In this document: one piece after another, positions 46,601-58,600 of the stretch | Layout of the letters: every line of letters starts with the position of its first letter | Position numbering within the stretch: position 1 is the stretch's first letter | Source of the DNA: Antedon mediterranea | Taxonomy: Eukaryota; Echinodermata; Crinoidea; Comatulida; Antedonidae | Length of the DNA stretch: 64,000 nucleotides | NCBI RefSeq assembly: GCF_964355755.1 | Contig: NC_092673.1 | Location: 27,471,001-27,535,000, forward strand | Direction of reading: 5' to 3' | Notes under the pieces: model-generated | Database searches by the model: none | The model's input: the letters and a program-made list of their open reading frames with translations, nothing else | Told to the model about the DNA's origin: nothing | Translations under genes and position numbers: made by a program

Positions 46601-49600
46601 TCATACAATCAACATAAGCTAGTTCTGACATTTTCAACTAGCTAAGTTGCTGGATATCTAGGTTGAATTTCAAACCCTGGTTTTTATATACAAGATATTT
46701 TATTTCTAAATAGAGCTATATAATCTAATCTAAATTCCTTGTACTCCCATTAACAACCAATTAATTTTGTTTTGTGATGTTTTAGTATCTTTTGTGTTCT
46801 GTTTTGTCATCTGTGTAGCACAGTTTTTGTTGGCTGATTTGGGGACCTTAAGCCCTGTCTACACTGTCAAACTTTATGTGACAATAAAATGTGATGTGCC
46901 CATAATATATGGACATGATGATGTCATATCACTACTATAATTTGACCATGTCACTACCATATTTGGGCACATCAAACTATTTTTTTCAAACTAGTTTGAT
47001 AGTGTACACAGAGTTTAAAAAACATTACACTAGCTAAACTTACCTGTTTATATATATTTTTTCTGTGTTAATGAATATGTTGTTTGAAATCCCTAAATAC
47101 CATTTTAGAGGCTGAATCTTTATATGGATGTGTTGATTATTGCACTCGTAAGTAAATGTGTTTAGATATACTGTTTGCCTGCATTTTGTTTTGTTTTTTT
47201 GTGGTTTTATGTCATTTCTTAATCATGAATGCGCTGTACACAGCATTTATTTGTCCAATTTGTATTAGAAAGTGTATTCAATACTTCTCAACAATATACT
47301 TTTGCTATCTTTAAATTATCAGTAGTTTATTGAACGTCCTTTTAAGTCAAGAATAAGATATGCTAAGAACAGCACATGTTCATTAATCTATTATTATCCT
47401 CTTCAGTCAAAGACTGGTCTCCCAGAGGGCCCAGTCATGATCAGTAGCTGTACTAGTACACCGGGGTAATCCCTTTCTTGTCTCAGAGATAGGTTCTTTA
47501 CAGTGCACATGAGCAAGATATTTACACTGGACCTATGGTTTATAGTTCTTATCTGAGAAGACTTGTTCTACCACCATAATCATGGTTTGAGTGAGCCTCG
47601 AACTCTTGCCGATGTTTATACCTGTCCACTATACCAGCCTATACCAAAATAGATCATTTTGCATGAAATTTACTCCAGATATACAGTAGCCCCGGGTGAG
47701 GCCTTATGCCCAATTTCAGAACAGATTCAGACAATTGCATTATTTTCTGCCTATAAAAATTCCACTGCATGTTTCACCGTAATTTTAAAACATTTTTTTA
47801 CTTCTTCACTTTGTAAATTTATCTTTTTAAACCACCATTTCACAATTTTAGAGGGTATGTCTGACCCCTTTGGATGCATAGTGTACTGCCATGGTAGGTA
47901 TAATATAAGTAACATCTTTACATGGGTTTGACAATTTATTTTCTAATAAATAAATAAATACTTTTTACTGGTTTTAGGGCTCGGACGGTAAACATTAGTA
48001 GATTTTACAAAATATGATAAGATATTTATTGTCTTGTTTTTATGACAATTTTATTTTCATATTTAAAGGGACATTATTTATTATAACATAAACTGTATTT
48101 TTATTTATTATTTTTTTAACATTGTTAATTTTTTTTTTAAATGCATGATGCTTCTCTTTCTTTTTTTTCTCATTTTTTTTGCATGATACTATAAAACCTA
48201 TAAAATTTGAAGAAAAACAAATTTGATATTTACAAAGGTGGTGGTTCAAATATATGTTTTTTAAAGAGTATTATAGTATTTAAATGTTAGCACAATAAAC
48301 TCTTCCAATACCTGATTCTCTTAAAACTGGAAACTCTCCAAAACCAGACATTTCTTAAGGTACAGCACGAAAAGTCCCAAATTCATTAAAAGTATATTCG
48401 GAATACCAGACTTTTCTGAAAACCAGACATATTGTATTGGGAGAGTTGATGTATTACAATATTATTATTAGGCCAAAAAACTTGATGAAAGTAAATTACG
48501 TGGGTTTTAACAAAACTTTCACTTCCACATGCAGTTTATGGTTTGTTAAACATTTAGATTATATAAAAATGTTGCCACAGTTAGACCAAACACTTTCTGT
48601 TAAACTTTCTGTCATTTATGAATTTTTTAAATAAGTAATACCATAGAGATATTCACTATAATATCTCTATGGTAATACCATATTACATGCCTTCCAATTG
48701 TGCACATGCGCCAGGTATAGGTATGGATTGATGGATTAACATCCAATTGGAAGGCATGGGATATGGTATTAAAACATTTTTTTTTATTTCAACAATATTT
48801 TACTAGGGTGGTCTATCCAGCTGAAGCTGATCATTAGGGACCTTCGCAAAAATACATCACGACAAGACATAAACATGTAACAATAAAAATTAAATTAAAA
48901 TAAATATAATTTATAAAGATAAAAGAATGCACAAACAATTTTGATGACTGGGTACATAATACAGGAACAAGATGTGCCTCTCTCTTTGTTCCAATCTTTT
49001 CCTGGTTCTTCAAGATTATTATTAAAGATATATTTTATTTTTCCCTCTCCATAGCATGCAACTGTACAATGATCGGCACGGTTACAAACACGATTTGTCA
49101 GGAGTTTGACGGACAGTGCATGTGTAAAGCAAACGTTGAGGGGCGACAGTGTGACGAGTGTATGGATGGATTCTGGGATTATTCCATTAATCACGCTTTT
49201 GGTTGCATAGGTATGGACAATTGTCTTTTATTCATAGTGACTCAAAGGCTCTGTTTACACTATCAAACTAGTTGACAAAAAATGTTGGAAGAATTTCATC
49301 TGGTTGTGGAATAGGTATTACATAAAATTTCAACCAAAAATAGTATAAGCAAACTTACAGTACGTTTTGAAACCTATCAGGTTTCATTCTCAACTGGCGT
49401 TTCATCGTCTAGCGTTGTTAATCCCATAACGACGATGAGTTGGTATAGCGCAAAAATGTGATGTGTCCATATATGGAAATGATGGTGTCACATCACTACC
49501 ATATTTGGGCATAGCACTGCCATATTTTGCCATATCACTGCCATATTTAGGCACATCAAAATTGACAGTCACACTTCTACAGTTGCTGTTTGACAAAAAA

Positions 49601-52600
49601 AAACAAGATGATATCTTATTATCATGATTTATATTAGATTTATTCATACAAAATTATTCATACCTGTGTCGTGGTATTAAAAAACTTTATTTTTTAAAAT
49701 TATTATTTTTATTACTTAGTAAGCTTTTATAGGGTGCCCTACCAAGAACAGAGCGCTTAAAAATACTTACTACTGAATGAAAAGTAATAAATAGTGATGA
49801 TGATAAATAGAGGTGCCAAGGTCGGTTCTATAATTAGTAATATTTCTAAATTCTAAATTCCACCTGCATCTGACAAGTAGGATTAGACTGGATCAGAATC
49901 TAAACATTCTTTGTTACTGTAGTTTACATTTTCTTTAAAACAGCTTGCAATTGTGATTCTCGTGGTAAAATTGAAGAAGATGATTTTTGCGATAAGACAA
50001 CCAGTATATGCTACTGTAAGAAAAACGTTGAGGGTGATACATGTGATACTTGTAAGGTAAATAGAAATTAGTAATAATTATTATATACCTAGTCTCCAGA
50101 TCACCTATCAGCTATATTAACCATGTCCCTCAGCCCAGTAAATATTTTTATCTCTTAGTGTACGTAAATTCTGTAATCTGATTGGTCAATATGTATGAGA
50201 AGGTAATATATCCTGTATTACCTGTTTGATGTTTCTACGCGCGCGCGTTGTTTATGTATTGTATTGTATTTTTATTGTTGAGCGCATAGTTGTGACATTG
50301 ATGTTGTTTGGAACAGTTGTTTGTATATGGAAGCTTAGACCAAGGTTAATTAAATTTATGACACAAGATACTGTATATATTTGTTTTTTCTTTGTATCTT
50401 GTCCAATTGCTTATATGTGTACACTAAGAGATAAAATCGTTACACCCTGCTTGTTCACAGAATATGGGAAATATCTACGTTCTGGTTCCATATTCCACTT
50501 CGGCCTCATGGAATGTGGAACCAGAACGTAGATATTTCCCGTATTCCGTAAACTAGATACTAGTAGTATCACATATTTCTAAACTACTTTATAATAGTAA
50601 CATTAACATATTGTTAAACTACATTTCCATTTAAGGTTGGAAGTTACAGCCTAGCAGCTTTCAATGTAGATGGTTGTCTTTTATGTGATTGTGATGTCGG
50701 CGGCTCAACCACGTATGACTGCCCAGACCCTCTAGGCCAGTGTGTCTGTAGGCCTCGTTTGGTTGGTAGAACCTGCAATGAGGCCCAGACTGGATACTAT
50801 GTTCCCAAATTGGATTCAATAATGGTAGAAGGAGAACTGCCAACTTCAATTAGTACAGGGGTAAATGTCTTTAAGTCTTTAATGATCTTTAATTGTGGCT
50901 TAAAGATTAAAGCTCTGCAGTCTACACTATCAAACTAGTCACTATCAAAAAAAGTGGGCTGTGCCCAAATATGGTACTGATATACCCAAATATGGTATTG
51001 ATATAACATCATTTTGTCCAAATATGGGCACATCACATTTTTTTGTCACATAAAGTTTGATAGTGTAGACAAGGCTTTAGAGGCCTTTTAACAAAATGTG
51101 GATGCTAATAGAGTTGAACACCTATTAAGGGGACACCTCCAAGACCCAACAAAGTGTCCACTAAATGGGCATATAAAAAATAGGGGCTGGTTATGTAAAC
51201 AGATTGATTTTTGTTCGTTTCAAGGGTAAAGTTTCTCCATAATAGTGACTTCCCTTGGAAATTTGCCTAAAATAAGAATAGTGGTGTAAAATTTTACTGT
51301 ATAGTAATCATATACTTTTTTTTCTTTTAGGAGATTGTGTTGGAGGAGAGAGCTGGACATGGAGTAGGAGGGTCAGTAACCGGTCAAGGCTTCCTGGTGG
51401 TTGGTGAGAATACTGTCATCACCTACATGGGACTAGAAATACCAAAAACCATGAACTATGTCATTGTAGTACGCTACGAGGTAAAAAACAAAGTATTCTT
51501 GACAAGAAGTAAAGCAGTAGTCTAACTTAGGGAGTGGGATTATATTTGAGTATGGGATTATACTCATAATTATGGGATTATACTCATAATTATGGTATTA
51601 ATAATTAATAATAACAGAAACGAACATTATCTTAAGACCGTACTTTTTATCCAGTAGCATAAGTATTGTTAGATGCTCTGTTCTTGGTAGGGTGCCATAT
51701 AAGAGCTTATAAATAAAAATATTAAGAGCTTATAAATAAAAATAATAATAAAAAAAAAAAATGACACAGGTATGAATAAATTTGTATGGATACACATAAT
51801 ACAAATCATATTAATATATCATCTTGTTTTTTAGTCCAACAGCGATTGGGGAAGTGTGACCGTCAATTTTGAACAGCTTACACCTGATCCTTACACGTGT
51901 GCTGGTACCATTTACGACGGTAGTGTTCTTACGGCTACAAACGACCTGATGAGTATGGGTGAAGGAGGTTAGTAAAACAAAATTAGCTTTCTCTTAAAAA
52001 ATGTAATAGAGGCTAAACATTAAAATAAAATTTTTTAAATGCTTCCAACAGCGAGTAACTCACCAATTACAGGATGGATAATCTATTTAATAATTTATCG
52101 TGCTTATAAACTAAGTCTCATTTGAGGCTTAGGAAGTGGAGTTGAAAGAATCGTGAGTTACAACCCTGGCACTAGTTCAGTATTGAACCCCAGACCTTGG
52201 TATTGGAAGGCAACATGTAAACGGCCAACCTATAGCTCCACTACAAGCATGAATGTAATGTCAATTTTACCTACAGTAGCACAGATAATTTTAATCAAAT
52301 TTGTATTTGAAAAGAGAAAAGACGGGTTTAACTTGTTCTGGACACAAAATAATGTTTAAATAAATAAATTCTGAATAAATAGTTATTTTGTATGAAACAA
52401 TTGATATATGAAACCGAAAGAGTTACGTCAGGGTAGGTTTACAATTAGTGAAATGCTTACTCTGAATAATTGACTTACTTATCGAAGAACATTCTTTCTT
52501 TCTTTATTTCCATTCACAAAATCATAAACACACATAAATAATCACAGTACAAAACAAAGAATCTCTGAAGCATAGCTTAAGTAGAAACCCCCTGTTACAT

Positions 52601-55600
52601 ACATTCTGTCAACTTTTGACTTTCTCTTATAAATTCCTTTAATATTTTTAATTTACCCACTGCATACAGGTTTTACTGAAATGGGAATGCTTTGTCTTCG
52701 AGCAGACAGTGTCTATAATGTAACAATAAACATGGCAGCTGGGTCACTTGGCTCAGGCTCTCAACTTCTACTAGACTCGGTATGTAAAAACAATTACTTC
52801 TTCATTTCCTACAGTGCAAATTGTATACATTTTTCAAAAAGTAACAACTTGTTGTTGTAACCAGGTTTGCATAGTGTGAAGATAATTTTCTGGAAATTCT
52901 CTCTAGATTTCATCCCTGTGAAATCTCGGAAGAAAAACACACTGATGAGAGGCCTGTTTTTGTTCCAAATTGTTACTGCGCGTACATGTATTGCCCTGAT
53001 ACTGACCAATCATAGTAATCAAATAGCACGCAACTATGTTTTCTCCTGTGATATCTTACGGTGCGCATATGCATGTATGAAAAGTGTAATAAATCAGGAG
53101 ATCAAACCTGGTTACAACTTGTTACAAGGTGTGAAAAGGATATTAGTCATAATAGTAATAATATTAGAGGTAGCTTTCTTGAATTTTGATGATACATAGA
53201 TGTGTCAAAACCGTGTCAAGGAATATAGTAAGGAAGCATGTTTCAACTTCCTGTTACGTGCATAATAGGTCGTAGGTCATCGCAAAGTGAAAGCTCCCTC
53301 TTATCTACATTGCATTTGAACTTACCTTGCTTTATTTCAGATTGTAGCTCTGCCAGAATTGGAGGAGGTAACCGCCTATACTGCCAATACAACGTCAAAT
53401 TACACCAAGTTGGGCATGGAGAACTGTTGGAATCACCTATTTGGTGTAAACGATACCATGAGGGAGTTGTTAAACTGCTCAGACTATGAATTCTCTATCA
53501 TGGCAGAAGTTTATAATGGAGCAATACGTATGTATTAACAAGGCAATCTAACAACAGGACACTGAGCCCGCCTTGCCAAGATAGGAACTCGTAACGGTCC
53601 TTTGATCTTATGTCTGGCTGCGACAAATACCAACAGTACTCTACTATTCACATATTCTCTGTGCAGTGTCTGTAAAGGGGCATCTGATCATGTCGCAGCC
53701 CCAGATAAAACCTTTGATCTCCGGAGCTCAGCATCCTGTTGTTAAATTGCCTTGGTGTTAATAACAATATTTTGTCTACAAATTGTATTATATAAAGTTT
53801 TACTATTTTTTATTTTAATTACAGATTGTTATTTCTAATCACAACTTAATGTTCTGTTTTAGTATGCTCGTGCAATTCTTTGGGAACTGTGCGTAACACA
53901 CGATGCGATAGCCATGGTGGTCAGTGTCAATGTGAAGATGGCGTCATCTCGTTGTCATGTGATTACTGTGCGGCACATCACTATGACTACGAGTCTGGCT
54001 CAGGATGTACAGGTAATGTTGTAAGCCCAAGTTTTCAAGATGTACTTGAGCCAGTGTATTGGAATAGCGCCTCCCATAATCACAAGGTCATCATGTATTA
54101 ACTGGTGGTCAACATGAGTGACCGCTTAAATCAAAAAGTTCTAGTACCCGGGGATTTATACAAATCAACTGCTCGATTTTTCCACAAATTGTAGACACAG
54201 TGTTCTACCAATAAAGAAATCAATTTTTTAAATTATTCTTTTTCCGATCCCAGAAACAGTTCTTATTTAATGTTACCATTTAAGTTATTGTAAATGTGCT
54301 TCTTTTATTTCTTGAACTGTTTCTAAATGAATGTTAAATTGAATTCCGACAATTAAGTGAAAGTACCGAATCATAAGTGATATGCTATGTAAGGTTTATC
54401 TCTGGCACCTGACTACAAAAAGTCTAATATTGTACTGTACTTTATCAATCCAATTGACAAAATATAGCATCTGATTGCTCTTGTTTTTAAAGGCTAAACC
54501 TATAACCTACCACTCATAAATGTTTTCATGTGTAATTTTCTGACACCATTTTTAATACCGGTTGGAACCAATTTAAACCAGCAAATCTAACTGGTAAAAC
54601 TTGCTTCGGGAAAAACACTGGACATGGACAGAACTCCAACCCCTAATAGTCAAATCATTAGGAGATTTTAAATATTAGATAATTTGTAATTTCAGCTTGT
54701 GAATGCGACCCTAATGGGTCGGTGCGTCTGGCTTGTAACTCTACTGGAGGATGTGAATGCCATGTGGATGTCATTAATGAGAAGTGTGATTCCTGTCGGT
54801 CTGAATATTATGGTTTGTTCGACGGTAAGTTATGAAAGTTAAGAAAGACCAACCCATATCAACAAATAAAATGTAGAATTAAACGATATAAAAATAGCCC
54901 TTTGCCATACCTAATTAACCTGTTGAATAATAAAGAATAATTACATTTAGCCAAAGTTGCCGTCATCAACCAATGTGAAATAATAAATAAACAATACAAG
55001 TTTTAATACAGATATTTTATTAGACCGTGATTCGTAACAATTTCTCATTTTCATATTATGTACTTTATCCAATTCCATTTTAATATAAGATGTTCTTTTT
55101 ATGTGATAACTTTTTTATATGTGCAATATTTTGTAAAATTATACACAATTTAGCCTTTGGCTACAATGTAAATTTTCGTTTTATTGAATAAAACCTTGAA
55201 TTGAAATATATACATTAACACAGTTAAATTTTCCCCAATTCAGAATTAGACATGGCTTAAGATTAAAAAGACTTTAAAGACTGTGATATCTTTTTTAGGT
55301 GATGGTTGTGTACCCTGCACCTGTAACTTGAACTACGCTTTTGACAACAATTGCGCAGACAGTGGCCAGTGCGCATGTAAACCGGGTGTTGGGAATCGGG
55401 ACTGTGTGGAGTGCTTGCCAGGGTAAGAACCGGGTGTTGGGAATCGGGACTGTGTGGAGTGCTTGCCAGGGTAAGAACCGGGTGTTGGGAATCGGGACTG
55501 TGTGGAGTGCTTGCCAGGGTAAGAACCGGGTGTTGGGAATCGGGACTGTGTGGAGTGCTTGCCAGGGTAAGAACCGGGTGTTGGGAATCGGGACTGTGTG

Positions 55601-58600
55601 GAGTGCTTGCCAGGGTAAGAACCGGGTGTTGGGAATCGGGACTGTGTGGAGTGCTTGCCAGGGTAAGAACCGGGTGTTGGGAATCGGGACTGTGTGGAGT
55701 GCTTGCCAGGGTAAGAACCGGGTGTTGGGAATCGGGACTGTGTGGAGTGCTTGCCAGGGTAAGAACCGGGTGTTGGGAATCGGGACTGTGTGGAGTGCTT
55801 GCCAGGGTAAGAACCGGGTGTTGGGAATCGGGACTGTGTGGAGTGCTTGCCAGGGTAAGAACCGGGTGTTGTGAATCGGGACTGTGTGGAGTGCTTGCCA
55901 GGGTAAGAACCGGGTGTTGGGAATCGGGACTGTGTGGAGTGCTTGCCAGGGTAAGAACCGGGTGTTGGGAATCGGGACTGTGTGGAGTGCTTGCCAGGGT
56001 AAGAACCGGGTGTTGGGAATCGGGACTGTGTGGAGTGCTTGCCAGGGTAAGAACCGGGTGTTGGGAATCGGGACTGTGTGGAGTGCTTGCCAGGGTAAGA
56101 ACCGGGTGTTGGGAATCGGGACTGTGTGGAGTGCTTGCCAGGGAAGAACCGGGTGTTGGGAATCGGGACTGTGTGGAGTGCTTGCCAGGGTAAGAACCGG
56201 AGCCAAAATTGAGCAAACAAGGGGCACAAAGTGTCCATATGATACTGAAAATGTGATATGCCCATAGATGGATATAATGATGTCATATGACTACCTTATT
56301 TGGAATATCACTACCATATTTGGGCACATCACTTTATTAGTTTTATATATTTATGTAATATGCACCTATATTGTTATATTATTTTCTCCCAGTTTTTACA
56401 ATCTAACAACTACTGGCTGTACGGCGTGTGAATGTGGAGTTGATGGCAGCCAGAATGAGACGTGCGATAATACAGGAAGCTGTTATTGCAAGGCTAATAC
56501 CGTAAACGCAAAATGTGATACATGTAGGCCAAGTAAGTAAAAAGTTATAAAGTTATATGAGTATTTTTTGAGTTTAGGGTCTTATATGTGACTAATGTGA
56601 ATAATTTATTCTTCTCGTACAAATCCTTAATATGAATCTAGTTGCTTTATTGTCTATTATGTAAACTTTTTCTGTATTCATGTCATATTGAAATAAAAAT
56701 ATAACCGTTGACGGATATATTGAATTAAATATTTTAGGACTGTCAGCTTATCTGTTTTGAGGCGATCTAGCTCCTCCGACTTCTCGCTGTTTCTATACGA
56801 GCAGTGGAAGTAGATAGTTTGAGTAGATCGTATTAGTGACCAGTCAAATACATCTTATGCTAGATATTTCAGAAGAAGTTATTAAATTATTTACCAATTA
56901 TTTTATTTTAATAGCCACGTATGGATATGGTCCATGGAGTGAGACAGGTTGTATACAGTGTTTTTGTTCTGGTCGTACATTAGACTGTTCAACTACAGAG
57001 GGATGGGTCAAATATACCCAGTTAAGCTATTGGTCATTTTTAAACCAGGAAGCTGTTGAACCAAGGTGGACAGCGATAGATGGCGATAGTGTTGAGGTTC
57101 CAGTCGTTGACCTGCCGATTTTGGATGCGGTTGACCCCCGGTGATTATATTTCATGAATTCATTTATTTTGTAATTTGTTTACTTACATATTTTTGACTT
57201 TTTATATTTAATTATATATGTAAACTGATGATAAGATACAGGTATGTGCATAATGTACGAAGACTTAGGTTGTTGTGAGCCTTATTTTTTTGGTTTGTTT
57301 GTTTTATGTTGTAGATTAGATTGAAAAAATATAAATAAAGTGTATTTATAATCATAAATAAAACTTTCTTTTACAGATTTATTCTTGACCTGACAGACCC
57401 GACAAATCTGACAGAAACAGAACTGTTCTTCATTTCACCTGCAGAATACGAAGGTGACCGCCGCACTGCCTATGGTCAAATGCTGACCTTTAGACTCAGC
57501 CAATCCACCATTGCGAACCAGACGATGTCGTTGGACGGAGATGTCTTCATATATGGCAATTATGCAGATGAACCTCTTGTTAACTCACTTAATGTGACCC
57601 CAGGACTAGACAGCACTACTTATGAGGTACAGTTGATATTATATCTTGAATATTCTAAAGCACTGTCTACACTATCAAACTTTATGTGACAACAAATTTG
57701 ATGATGATGATGTCAGACCACTACCATATTTTGGTATATCACTACCATATTTGAGCACATTACACTTTTTTGGTAGGACATCTGTATATAAAACAGAAGA
57801 AATAGGTGACTTTTTTCCTCTCAGATGCTCTTATTCTTACCGTTTACACATTATTTTTTTAGTATAAGATACATGAGAACTATTGGTATATTGGATCTCC
57901 AATTGGGCCTCAAGCTGAATTCACTCAGCTCATGAGAGTGCTAGCAAGTATTAGCTATATCAAGATCAGAGGCAGATATACAGAGGTAAATTGAGTGATC
58001 AAAAAGACATTTTTATTTTATTTTAAAATCCTTCCTTTTGAAGGCTCTATAGTCATACAGATGTATGATTTTTAAAATGTTATTCTATTGTATATATGAA
58101 TCATTTTTTATAAGTTTTAAATTTTCTGTACTTTCTATTTTGTTTTAAATTTAAAAACTGTCCATGTATTTTAAACTGCAGTGTAGTAACAAAGATTTTG
58201 TGATTTTTATATGAATTAGACCAATTAACGATGAATTGAATAAAAATGACATTTGATAGATCCTTGATAGGCCAAAAGAGTTCATGATGGTACTAATGAA
58301 CGTGCACCTTTGGTAAACAAATTGTCATGCAGGACTGTCCCAAGAAACGCTATTGTCTATATTTGCAATTTTCCATGGCCAAAATCCCCATAAAACATTC
58401 TCCGAATTCAATTCATGAACATTCATTATTTGCATAACAATGTTTTATTTATATTTTAAAATTTTCAGTTACCTAGGGAGTCAGTTTACCTTCATGACGT
58501 GGCGCTAAGTTACGCAGTGAATGAAACTGAATTGGATGAACCAATAGAGGGTGAACGTGAACTACTTGGCAACGTTGAAAACTGCCAATGTCCTGTTGGG

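Noticed and set aside
55263-56286. Several long ORFs (up to 317 codons) on both strands
   Set aside because: All are translations of the 48-bp laminin minisatellite, which is open in most frames because its length is a multiple of three. They have no independent protein character.
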